This document shows positions 10,884 through 20,880 of a stretch of DNA of 64,000 nt, piece by piece. The notes below the pieces were generated by a model. That model was not told the origin of the DNA, did no database searches, and saw only the letters and a list, made by a program, of their open reading frames with translations. This stretch comes from Plecoglossus altivelis. Taxonomy: Eukaryota; Chordata; Actinopteri; Osmeriformes; Plecoglossidae. The stretch covers positions 2,553,054 through 2,617,053 of the forward strand of contig BROE01000024.1 of assembly GCA_036571765.1 (NCBI GenBank), read 5' to 3'. Numbering within the stretch: the stretch's first letter is position 1; every line of letters starts with the position of its first letter. The position numbers and the translations under genes were made by a program.

Positions 10884-13576
10884 CTGCAGAGAGACGTGGA
10901 GGGGACATTGTCAGCATTCGATCCCCACGTAACAGTGATCGGGGGCCTGTCTGTCTCTCTCCCATCCCTTCACAGATGTACACCCCTTGGAGACAGTTCC
11001 ACTGGTGACAGGGTGTGTTCATTCATTTTAACCAGGAAAAGTATGAGTCAGAAACGAGTTGGCGCTAATAAAGTACCCGGGATCGAGTCGGGGTAGAATA
11101 TTCCCTCATTATTCCCTCTATGCACCTTCTCGTAAGTCAGTGAGCTTGTATTCATGTTCTCAGTGCAGTCTGTGTGGGGATAGTCTGCAAGACACATTCC
11201 TACTCTGTGGGAAAATTACATGGTGCACACGCCATAAAAAAAGATCTGATCTGACTCCAAATGCTTAAGGTAAACTGGCTTTTCCCCTCTCTGCGTGCCG
11301 CTGTGCTGGAACCCATTAAAAATCAAACTGGCGTTCTGTAAATGTGGGAATTATAAATGGGGGGTGAGGGGGGGCATGGATAGCATGAGTGTCCTTAAAC
11401 AGTAGGCCATTTCAAGAAACCCTGTTAATCAACTTTACTTGCACACACTCCTGACATTACCGACTGGAACAGTTCCCTGAACCCAAACATCCAACAGCTA
11501 GCAAAAGATCATCAGCCAACATAATCACACTTTAAATCTCGATGGGTTATTTTCTTCCGTGGTCGGGACTTAGTGCGGTAGTAGTGGTTGTGCTTTACCT
11601 GGAGATTCTCGCGTGTGCGTGAGGTCGTGGAGGCCTCTGTAGTTGCACATATCGTCGTGACAACATTCTAGCGTGGACGCGCCCGCGGGCAGGGGCTCGG
11701 AGATCTTGGAGCTGCACACGTGAGCTGTGTTCGCGACGGGATCTAGACACCCGTGCGTGAGCGGAGAGTTCGAGTTGAGAGGGTCGAGCACCTTGGTGAA
11801 GCAGGCGTTTAATTCGGATTTGCACATGTAGCCGGTGGCCACGCAGTGCGGTGCATCACAGTAACATCTTATTTCCCCTGTGAGAACAAACAGAAACGGA
11901 GGTTAGGATCAGCAAAGAGAATGTAAATGCATGTTTGTGAGACGTGACAGGCATAAAGGGTGTCACTCAATAATTATTTTTCCAGCATTTACCTAGCCTA
12001 ATTAGACATTGCAAAACGTAACGCTCAACGATTTATTTATTTCAGCTACAGTTTATGAATACGCACAAGATATATCCACTTTTAAGCCACGTTCTCGAGC
12101 AGTGAGGTCTGAGCATTTATTGACATCACTGTCAGAACACACGTCAGTGACAACGCTACCCATAACTAAACTACAGTCTTTGGGGAATATTTTTGTGTCA
12201 ACTCAAATACAGTAAATAGCCAAAGTTTAGCAGCTTTCCGTGCAAAATGGCCCTTTTAGTCTGTATTATAAAACAGGAACCGTGTAGCTTATAATTAGTG
12301 GTTTGTTTGCCAAAGTCAATTTCTTTCAACCCAAATGGAAACTCGTAAATGGGGGGAGGGGGGGTGGGGGGTGAGAGAGTCTTTTTCGTCTTGCACGCAA
12401 GCTTACTTGTGGTCACTACTGGGTTGGGGGTAAACTGAGTTTTCATCCAAAAGTCTTCCGCAACCTTGTCATTAAGCTTTTTTTAAATTAATTTCTTTAT
12501 TGAAATGATTTTCCTCTACAGCTTTGACAACTAATGAATATGGCTGTCTGATGAGGCATATGGCTGCTGCTTTATGATATGATTGGATTGGTCGTTCTAG
12601 TTCGTTTTAGACCATACGTTTAGAAGGGAATAGGCCACTATGCGTGTTGCGCTAATTCCATTCATTATTGATGGCTATTTAGGTCTACCCGGTTGGACTC
12701 AGTACCAAACATAAAAACACAGGGAGTCGCACACAAATAAACACGGGCCTTTGTGTGTTGTTACAACATGTTTGTGTGTGCTTGCACAGTCTAGGGTTAC
12801 ATGTCATCTTATTAGCTTGATGAGTTGACTAAACCCTGATAGGTAACCTACATTTTAGACACATTAACACAACAGAATAGAGTTCTATAAGAATTCTATA
12901 ACTTAACAATGAGCCGATTTTTATTTCAGCAATACCGATTTTTTGGACCGTCACTATTTATCGAAACAAAAAGAGTAGTGAGACTGGAATGATAGAAAAA
13001 TGACTGAACCAGGTATGTGTAGGTGCTAACATGAATGAAAAGTGATGCGGTTTCATTTATTTGAGTCTATTTGAGATGTCTTCAGTGGTAGCCCAGAAAA
13101 CAGCAATACATATCATTAGTCTATTTTATTTGATCACCCAAGTCAAAAATTAGAAATATTATAAGATCTTACAATTATAGACTGACGTTGGATTACCTTT
13201 ATTCTACGCGTTATTAAACATTATTAAAGGCTAAACTATCACAGCTAACAATATTTGGCTCGTGTGTATGTTTGAACCGTAGATGTGTCTGAAGAAAAAT
13301 ATATGTTACAACTATCTAGTCTTTCTTGTTGCTTCAATGTTACACAATTGCACAAAACAAGACGGATAAATAAGCAATGACACGGCTTCCAATCCTTTGA
13401 GGTCTGTCCGGTCCCGACCCTTACATTCGCTACATAAGAGTCACTTTCACATTAAAATAAGGAAAACCAGTATGTTGCGTGTTAAAGTATCAAAGTCTAC
13501 CTTTAGTAAGAAGAACTGCCATGGCGCATAGTTCCAGTTGAAGCCAAATGGATATGAAACTGGAATGACGATCCAT
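10465..13576 (-). CDS. bambi: BAMBI, BMP and activin membrane-bound inhibitor (pseudoreceptor), 3 coding exons
   Basis: Exons join(13576..13501, 11877..11599, 10883..10465), minus strand, 774 nt, 257 residues plus stop; human is 260. All introns are GT-AG and phases match (1, 1). Residues 1-25 form a signal peptide starting MDRHSSF. The ectodomain (about 26-148) carries ten cysteines, including the motifs CYC, MCKSEL and ECCHDDMC of the type I receptor-like fold. A transmembrane helix lies at about 149-170 (AAVIAVPIAGGLILVLLIML). The intracellular tail is short, contains HWGMYSGHGKLEFV and has no kinase domain. Known family role: it sits in the plasma membrane, binds TGF-beta/BMP/activin receptors and dampens signalling; it is itself BMP-induced. 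It lies downstream of WAC in the same orientation, as in human. Identification is by near-identical intracellular and membrane segments recalled from vertebrate BAMBI. The start is fixed by the conserved N-terminus. Confidence 0.97.
10884..11598 (-). other. BAMBI intron 2
   Basis: 715 bp GT-AG intron without repeats or recognisable elements, apart from a short G-rich stretch near 11360. Confidence 0.7.
11599..11877 (-). CDS. bambi: BAMBI coding exon 2 (cysteine-rich ectodomain)
   Basis: Acceptor ...CTCACAG before 11877, donor GTAAAGC from 11598. Encodes residues 26-118 with all ectodomain cysteines. The segment between the SSK and LECC motifs (about residues 84-94) is the part least like the human protein. 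Confidence 0.97.
11878..13500 (-). other. BAMBI intron 1, unique AT-rich sequence
   Basis: 1.6 kb intron with no tandem repeat arrays and no recognisable coding sequence. It is AT-rich and notably free of the microsatellites that fill most of the window, so it is a candidate for conserved regulatory sequence, but nothing specific is identified. Confidence 0.6.
13501..13576 (-). CDS. bambi: BAMBI coding exon 1 (signal peptide)
   Basis: Encodes residues 1-25 plus the first base of Gly26. The ATG is at 13576-13574 and the donor GTAGAC follows at 13500. A second in-frame Met occurs at residue 19. The start context has T at -3 and G at +4, so it is only moderately Kozak-like. Confidence 0.95.
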
Positions 13577-13749
13577 TTACGATTGCTTTCAGTCCTCTTA
13601 TCCAGTCGGCTATCAAAACCCTCAGAGCTGGGATCGAAGACAAAGTTACATTCAACTATAAAAGAAAGCGATGCATTCCTGAACGTACGATGGCACCGCC
13701 ACAAATCCTTCAGACTACAGGGTAAAAAGAACTGGAAACCAGAGGCGAT

Positions 13750-13944
13750 TTATCCCCGCATTAGAAACTGCGTGTAAAATTGCCTAAAAGCCGACATGCA
13801 TTCTTCCGTCGTACTGTTCTGAAACGGAACGGCCCTTGATGCTATATGGGCAAAATAATATATTCCTTTGTGTGTGGAATCGAATAGACGCAGCGTGTCC
13901 TCTTCGACTTCAGATAGTCCTTCAATTATGTTTCTATATCGCAT
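13750..13944 (-). other. Possible upstream ORF in the BAMBI leader (64 codons)
   Basis: A Met-to-stop frame on the gene strand ends 173 nt before the BAMBI ATG. If transcription starts near 14250, as a TATA-like box suggests, it lies in the leader and could limit translation. The peptide has no recognisable domain. It could equally be chance. Confidence 0.25.
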
Positions 13945-14275
13945 TTACAATCCCAAAACAGCGAAAAGGGTACAAAGACTGCTTCCTTCGGATCTAGTAC
14001 TTCTAAGACCGACTTCGGCTAGAGGACCCTGAGCTGAAGAAATATCTGAGCCCGGACTTCTCTACAAGGCAAAGCTCCGCCCACTAGACTCCCATTGCAC
14101 TGACCCCTCACTCAATTTCCATATTCCGCTACAAACGCATTCTAATAGGCCCTTGCGGCAGTCACACACTCACGATGACCCCGCCTTCCTTGACTGTATA
14201 CCTCAGGCGCTTGTTCTGTTCTGCCGGAGACAGCAACTTGCTTGTTAACTATGGTTGCAGCTATAAGCCTAATGG

Positions 14276-14282
14276 TTTTATA
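14276..14282 (-). promoter_or_regulatory. TATA-like box upstream of BAMBI
   Basis: TATAAAA on the gene strand, about 700 bp upstream of the BAMBI ATG. GC-box-like sequences (plus strand GCTCCGCCC near 14075 and CCCCGCC near 14180) lie between. Start site position is inference. Confidence 0.4.
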
Positions 14283-14590
14283 CAATTGTCAGTTATACAA
14301 TTCTCAGCACTACGTATGACTACATTTTAGCCATTCAATGCATTAGGTAGGCGAGATAAATAATTTGTTATTATATCGTGAATGTTTTCTCCGTTAACTT
14401 TAAGTGCAGGTTGGCATGGCTAAACTTTACCCTACAACTAGACCTGCAGTCGTAGCCAGGTCGACGCCACTACGAGCAGGTTCCCCCGGCTACGGCAGCC
14501 CGAGAGAGATCTTGATGGCTGCTGTGAGAATAGATGTTATGGGCGGAGCGGCCAGGCGGTTAGTGAAATTAGCAATCCAAAAAGGCACAT

Positions 14591-14605
14591 GGCGCCAGTG
14601 AGACG
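14591..14605 (+). promoter_or_regulatory. Consensus BMP-activating Smad element (GGCGCCA-N4-GNCV) upstream of BAMBI
   Basis: Sequence GGCGCCA GTGA GACG fits the bipartite Mad/Smad1-Medea/Smad4 activating element GGCGCCA-N4-GNCV without mismatch. A CAGACAGAC double Smad box follows at 14609-14617. It lies about 1.0 kb upstream of the BAMBI ATG. BAMBI is a known direct BMP target, so function is plausible. Confidence 0.55.
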
Positions 14606-15517
14606 ACACAGACAGACACTGACACTCAATTACCCTCTAAACAATCCCATGCAAAACACACAGTCGGGCCAGATCGATATCAGGAAAACCCTCAACTTCT
14701 CCGTTGTTGTGTAGATGAGGGATTCAAGTGAGTCCACTAAATGTTGGTTAAATGTTTTAGTACGGCCTACAATTGTCTATGTTTAGAGACATATTCTAGT
14801 TTGAGTCATCCGTACATAGCCTCGAGTGCACAGGAATATAGACCGCCTTTTTGTTCCATTTCAACTTTGTAATTTCACTGTTGGGCCACCTCAGTTACAG
14901 GATCTTCTTTGTAAAGGAGCTTATGTGCAGTCTGGGGTAGACTGATAGAATAATAATAACAAGAAGAGGAAAAAGATTATAATCATACATTGCATGTTTG
15001 CCATTTGTGGACTAAATAGGCCTAGTGATAGTATCTCACATTCCCAGTACATTGAGCAGTAGTTTTCTTGTATCTTCTCTCTAATTAAAGCCGTGGGGCG
15101 GAATCTTCACAAAGCCTGCTGACGACATTCTCACGGGCGCCTTGTGTTCCTTATGGATAAACGGGCCAGCGTCACCGTGTCAAAGGGTAAAAGGGTGCGA
15201 TTCTGCTCAGGGGGACACGCGGATAAATAACTGGAGAGACAGCAATTATCGTAATTGTCGGTAATTCCTAAGAGGCGCCAGTCCAAGACCTGCTCTGGAT
15301 CATTCGCCCCGAATCTTTAAAACATTTCCCAACATGCTTTTCGCTTCTCAAAGTGCCAACTGAATTGTGTTGTTAAATCGCATCTCATCTAACCCCCAAA
15401 ATATCTAGTGTCTCCTGTCATAGTCTACATAAATACGTTCATAGGGAATGTGTTGGCCTACTACCTAACGGAGTGTCGTTCCAGGTGTCGCGGTCTCCCT
15501 CAGGTGTGTAATGGAAT

Positions 15518-15532
15518 GCCGCCATCTACCGG
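15518..15532 (-). promoter_or_regulatory. CTCF-like motif
   Basis: The minus strand reads CCGGTAGATGGCGGC, a moderate match to the CTCF core, about 1.9 kb upstream of the BAMBI ATG. Confidence 0.3.
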
Positions 15533-15873
15533 TCACTTGTTCAGAGACAATATCGAGGCTCACTGCCCATCTCTTCTACGACGACAAAGATCTACCGAGG
15601 GTGACATGCGTACGGAAATGAATTCAAGAAGCCACTTGGTTTAGATAGTCGGCTCAAAATGATGTCCGTTATTAAGTATCCTTGTCGCCTTTAGCTAATG
15701 ACCCGTGTTGCGTAGCCTATGCAACTCCAGGCCAGAAATAAAAACAACATGTATGTTTTCCTGCTGAGGAGAAGAAAGCTCTCAAGGCTGTCTCTTGTCA
15801 GACACCTTTTGTGGCTGTCTTCAAACAATGACTGTCGACACTGAGGCGTGAAGAGCAACACAAGTGTATGTGA

Positions 15874-16145
15874 GAATGTGTGTGTGTGTATGTGAGAGTG
15901 TGTGTGAGTGTGTGAGAGAGAGTGTGTTTGTGTGAGAATGTGTGTGTGTGTGTGTATGTGAGAGTGTGTGTGAGTGTGTGAGAGAGAGTGTGTTTGTGTG
16001 AGAATGTGTGTGTGTGTGAGAGTGTGTGTGTGTGAGAGTGTGTGTCTGTGTGTGAGAGAGAGTGTGTGTGTGTGTGAGAGAGTGTGTGTCTGTGTGTGTG
16101 TGAGAGAGAGAGTGTGTGTTTGTGAGAGAGAGTGTGTGTGTGCGT
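15874..16145 (+). repeat. (TG)n / (GAGAGTGTG)n microsatellite
   Basis: Interrupted TG dinucleotide array with GAGAGA interruptions; parts (for example 15888-15945 and 15951-16015) repeat one another. Apparent long frames here are artefacts of the repeat. Confidence 0.9.
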
Positions 16146-17249
16146 GCGCTAGACCTTAACCCTGCTCTGTCCCTGTGATGCCCCAGTTTGCCTGGTTGAG
16201 AACAAGGCCTCCTGCTGCACGCGATGGTTGGGGGGAAACAGAGGGCTGACTCATCGTTTAAATGTCAAAGGAGAGCAACATTGGCAGGGTGTCTTGAAGC
16301 CAATAAGGCTAATAAGACAAAGAAAACACAGCAGTCTGGAAGACATAAAGGCTAATCCTTTCAACCACCAGCCACCACACTGAATAGTTGAGTGGAACAG
16401 AGCTCTTGAGCTCAGCCCAGACTACATCCAGTTAGCTGTGCGGAAAGACCAGACGGCCAGCCAGCTAGGAGGCCGGCTGCCCCCCCCCCATTAGGAGCCA
16501 GCTGATCAGGAGGCCAGCCGGCCAGCCTCAGGCTAGACACATACTTTGACACCTCCATTGTCTGCCTGCTCTTTAATGTCAGCCATATCACTGTTGCTAT
16601 GATAAGAATCAGCCCAGTATCCGCTCTACATTTCCATATCCCAGCACAGACTAAGATCCAAATCTGAATGGTGATTGAAGTGGGGTTTGAAGTCAGTTTT
16701 ACGATCAGCAGCGTTTGAAGTTTGAAGTTATATTTTTCAAAAATAGGGGCAATGGCACACTCTAGGGAGGGAAATAAACACATGCAGTATTGTGCAGCAC
16801 ACAAGTTTTGACTTCCCTGTGTTGAGACCAGCAGGGGAAATCTGATCAATCTGCTGTTTCAAAATGCATCTTACACAGTACAGAGAATACAAGTCTGCAG
16901 ATGTAAATGCTGTTTTAATATAATGTAATGTATGTAATTAAATCCAGATTTCAAAACCAGACGTAGAATACCAAAACTAAAGTTGTCTGCATATTGGAAC
17001 AGAATTGTCTGGTCTAGATGCAAACGACTTTCACTCTGATCCTTCAGGGAAGTTTTCCCATCAACTAAACCCAGGGTGAAATCTTCCTGGATAAGTTCAT
17101 TTGACAAGCCAAACAAAAGGACAAACAGATCACAAACTGCAGAGGAATTATTTATTCGTTTTTTTGTCCCCCCCCCAATATACTTCAAGAAACAAATGAC
17201 AAAGCAACAAGGTGGTCATCTTGACGGTTTACGGTACGGTTGTTTGGAG

Positions 17250-17264
17250 CCACCAGGGGGCACT
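17250..17264 (+). promoter_or_regulatory. Strong CTCF-like motif between WAC and BAMBI
   Basis: Plus-strand CCACCAGGGGGCACT agrees with the CTCF core consensus at essentially every informative position. It lies between the presumed WAC polyadenylation site and the BAMBI upstream region. An inverted repeat overlaps its end (17264-17280). Confidence 0.6.
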
Positions 17265-17719
17265 GCAGCTAGAAGCTGCAAGATACATGGTCCAGACACA
17301 CACCATTCCAGCAAGGCAACTTCATTCGCAAACCAATTAAATGTTCCTGGATGATGAATTGTTTTTGACAAAGAAATACTTTGAACATGGGTGACTGGAA
17401 TTATTCAGTGGTCAATTATTTTTCATTTTCTTTTAAAAGTTTAACGAGTAAAGTTTTTGGCAAGTCAGCTGGCTAACTTGCTTTTCGCCCATAGGAACAC
17501 CCCTGTGCCCATGTGGGGGGCGTGAGAGATCCCTATGCCTGGGTCTTGAAAATCTTTTGTTGGGTCAAAAAAATACAAAAATGGTAAGTGGTGATATATC
17601 CATGTCCAGCTGTGACAATTGAAGATGCTTAACAAGGCACAAGTGTATAAAACAAGACCTAAACAGAACAGCGAACTTCAAGAAAAATAGTAACCAGTGC
17701 TTGCTTTGAGTTGAGCATG

Positions 17720-17725
17720 TTTATT
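17720..17725 (-). terminator. Candidate polyadenylation signal (AATAAA) for WAC
   Basis: Plus-strand TTTATT, i.e. AATAAA on the gene strand, 1.86 kb after the stop codon. An alternative ATTAAA lies at 18322-18317. Confidence 0.4.
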
Positions 17726-17769
17726 ACAATACATACATTTCACATTTGACCTCTCCTTTCCCTGCTAGG

Positions 17770-18200
17770 ATCCGGGTGACTCCACCCCTCTCACCTTTCA
17801 GGTGTGCAGGCTCACCAATGTCTGACTCCACCCCTCTCAGCAGTCAGGTGGGCGGGCTCACCAATGTGACTCCACCCCTCTCGGCCGTCAGGTGTGCGGG
17901 CTCACCAATGTCTGACTCCACCCCTCTCAGCTGTCAGGTGGGTGGGCTCACCAATGTGACTCCACCCCTCTCAGCTGTGCGGGCTCACCAATGTCTGACT
18001 CCACCCCTCTCGGCTGTCAGGTGGGCAGGCTCATCAATGTCTGACTCCACCCCTCTCAGCAGTCAGGTGTGCGGGCTCACCAATGTCTGACTCCACCCCT
18101 CTCGGCTGTCAGGTGGGCGGGCTCACCAATGTCTGACTCCACCCCTCTCAGCTGTCAGGTGTGCAGGCTCACCAATGTCTAACTCCACCCTTCTCAGCTG
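17770..18200 (+). repeat. Minisatellite, ~45-bp unit, about 9-10 copies
   Basis: Unit contains CTCCACCCCTCTCAGC, then TGTCAGGTGGGCGGGCTCAC and CAATGTCTGA, with copy-specific substitutions and a 2-bp length variant. It lies in the putative WAC 3' UTR or just downstream. Confidence 0.9.
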
Positions 18201-18522
18201 CGCCCTGAACCTCTGTTTTCCCCAGTAGCACTGAACTCCAACAGGGTGCAAAATAAAACGTATAGCAATAATTTATGAATACAACATATTCTGATATACT
18301 AGTAATCACTGCAACTTTTAATAAAACTTTTCTTTCCTCCTTCCAACTTCATGAACTCCAATATTTAGCGACTGTACACAGGAATGAACTCTGGGTAGAC
18401 ACGCAGGTGCCACTTGGAGTTAGAAAGTACAGTTCTCAGGAAAAAAAGTTAAAGTTTTCAGAAAGGAAAACAACCCCAAAGTGATTTAAAGTGACAACGC
18501 AACTATTGTCGTCCTCCCTTTA

Positions 18523-18686
18523 AGGGGCGGGGCCTGCCACTGAGTGGGGGGGCGGTGCCTGGCACTGAGTGGGGGGGTGGGGCCTGCCACTGAGTGGGGG
18601 GGCGGGGCCTGCCACTGAGTGGGGGGGTGGGGCTTGCCACTGGGTGGGGGGGCAGGGCTTGCCACTGAGTGGGGGGCGGGGCCAGA
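18523..18686 (+). repeat. G-rich minisatellite, 25-bp unit, about 7 copies
   Basis: Unit GGGGCCTGCCACTGAGTGGG with extra G. Register 25 bp at 18542, 18567, 18592 and 18617. Runs of 6-7 G give G-quadruplex potential on the plus strand. Confidence 0.9.
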
Positions 18687-19430
18687 GGGGCTAACAGTAG
18701 GAATGGTCCTTGATCTGAAAGCACACCAGAGTTCCTCTTCTTTTCCAAAATCACTTACTCACTCCATCACACCACCAGGCACTGTTTTAGTTTGTAGTTG
18801 CTGTCAGGACGTTCAGGGCCACCTTGAGACGTGAATAGATCTAGGAACCATTGCGGCCAGACATGACCGACCAGCCAAAAAGGGGTTTGCGGTAGCCGGG
18901 CCGCCGCTGTCCAGTCAGAGGTGAGAACCAGAACCCAACAGAACCTAACCGGACAATCCAAACACCAACACAAAGGAGCAGAAAAACAAACAAATACCGG
19001 TGTGTGTGTTCTGATTTATGACTTTTTTGTGTTTTTTTTAGATTTGATTTGCCCCCTCCCCCTCCCTCCTTTTTCCAGATAACACCTTCCACCATGTCCA
19101 TGCAGGTTATTCACATGCTCATGGCAATGGTTCTTCCATCTATTGAAAATGGTGGAGGGGAAAAACGAAGCTTGTTGTCTGCTGATGTGTTAACATGAAG
19201 GAGGCTACTGGACAGCAGCTGACTTCGGGCGCTGATTAGTCTGGATGTCAAAAGCTTTTTTTGATAGGCATGGCTTTCCATGGCTTCAATCTACAAAACA
19301 TATTTACAACATAGATAACATCTACAAGAAATCTACATTTTTCCCCCCCTCCGCTAGGGGGAGGTTTCTTACAATGCTGTGTCTTGTAAATAAACCCTCC
19401 CCTCCCCTTCCCCCCCTCAACCGCTCCAAC

Positions 19431-19431
<1 letters not shown>

Positions 19432-19464
<33 letters not shown>
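19432..19464 (+). repeat. Poly-C run beside assembly gap
   Basis: 33 consecutive C on the plus strand, 25 bases before the N run. It probably caused the local assembly break. Confidence 0.95.
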
Positions 19465-19465
<1 letters not shown>

Positions 19466-19488
19466 CCTGTCCAACCCTCCCTGCTCTT

Positions 19489-19519
19489 NNNNNNNNNNNN
19501 NNNNNNNNNNNNNNNNNNN
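19489..19519. other. Assembly gap (31 N)
   Basis: Unknown bases within the putative WAC 3' UTR, flanked by poly-C and CCTCCTC sequence. The true gap length may differ. Confidence 1.
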
Positions 19520-19583
19520 CCCCCCCCTCTTCCTCCTCCATCTCTTTCTCCTCTTCCGACGTCAAAGTCCCCCAAACCAGTTC

Positions 19584-19653
19584 TCAAACCATGAAGGAAT
19601 TCTGATTCTTCAACTTTTCAAGTTCTTTAATTTGCTGTCTCAAAAATAGTATC
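19584..19653 (-). CDS. wac: WAC coding exon 13 (C-terminus)
   Basis: Acceptor CTTTCTAG before 19653; stop TGA at 19586-19584. Encodes [20 protein letters not shown] then MV, identical to the human C-terminus. Confidence 0.97.
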
Positions 19654-20832
19654 CTAGAAAGAGAAGAGACAACCTGTGAATCAGGGGGTCGATGACATCA
19701 TTGCATGGCATGACGAGACCCTTTATGTATGTGGATAGCCTTGTCTAGACGGGCCACAGACCCCCCCCCCCCCCCTTCATGGTAAAACACTTCAGTGGGG
19801 GTGGTGGAGGTTAAAGGAGAACGTACCTCTGCTCGCGCAACGTCGCTTGGATTTCACAGACTCGGACTAAGGACCGGAGGTTTTTAAGCTCGGTGCAGTT
19901 TTCGGACATGTAGATGCTGCCCATGGTGTGGGCCTCCTCGCGTAGCCTTGACGCCTGCAACGTGCGCATGCACACACACACGGAGCACAGGTCATTCTGC
20001 CTTCGAGGGCCACAGGGGAAACTCATCGTACGATGTGGGGGGGGGGGGGTCATTATGAACATTGTACACTGGAAACAAGCAGGCTCCAACTAGTTTGTTT
20101 TTCTTAATGGGGGGTGGGGTGGGGTGGGAGTGGGTGTACCTGTTTCTCTGCGTGGTCTGCGGGCCAGCCCTGGACATGCTTGATGAGATTCTCGTTGAAG
20201 TGCGCCGCGAGGGTAGGGGTGAAGGAGCAGGAGGGCCGGGCGGAGGAGGAGCTGGTGGGGGCGGAGGCGGCAGAGAGGGGGGCGCTGCTGCCGCTGGGGG
20301 TGATGTGGTTGGGGCCTGGGGAGGGACTCCTCTGGCTCCTGGTGATGCACAGAGGGAGAGAGAGGGGGGGGTAGAGAGACAGAAGAGGTGAGAGAGCGGG
20401 GGAGATGGAGACAGAAGCAGAGAGATGGAGAGAAAGAGAGAGGCAGAGAGAGAGAGCGAGGACAGAGAGGGGACTTTAAATCCTGCTGACTCCTGGTGAG
20501 AGTCAAACAATAAATCCAGGCATTTCTGGGTGTCTGCAGCTAGATTATCTCGAGGACCAGACACTGAGGTTGGGGGGAAAAGAATTGTCCGGTGTCTTGT
20601 GCAGGACACTCACACGCACAGTGCTGGTTTCGGGAGAACGGTTTGTGTAGAAGTAAAAAAAAAAAAATCTATATATATATATATATCTATATATATATAC
20701 TATATCTATATATATCATATATATATAATATATATATATATTATACTATATATATTATACTATATATATATATATCTATATATATATATATCTATAATAT
20801 ATATAATATATATATAATATATAATATAATAG

Positions 20833-20880
<48 letters not shown>

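Larger units (their letters stand above)
14300..17719. other. Intergenic interval between WAC 3' end and BAMBI promoter
   Basis: Mostly unique sequence. It contains the BMP-type element, three GGCGCC palindromes (14591, 15136, 15274), a TG/GA microsatellite block at 15874-16145 and two CTCF-like motifs. I saw no coding sequence. Confidence 0.6.
17720..19583 (-). other. wac: Putative WAC 3' UTR
   Basis: About 1.9 kb from the stop to an AATAAA on the gene strand. It contains the poly-C run (poly-G in the mRNA) and assembly gap, a 25-bp minisatellite (18523-18686) and a ~45-bp minisatellite (17770-18200). An earlier ATTAAA at 18322-18317 would exclude the second array. The extent is inferred. 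Confidence 0.45.
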
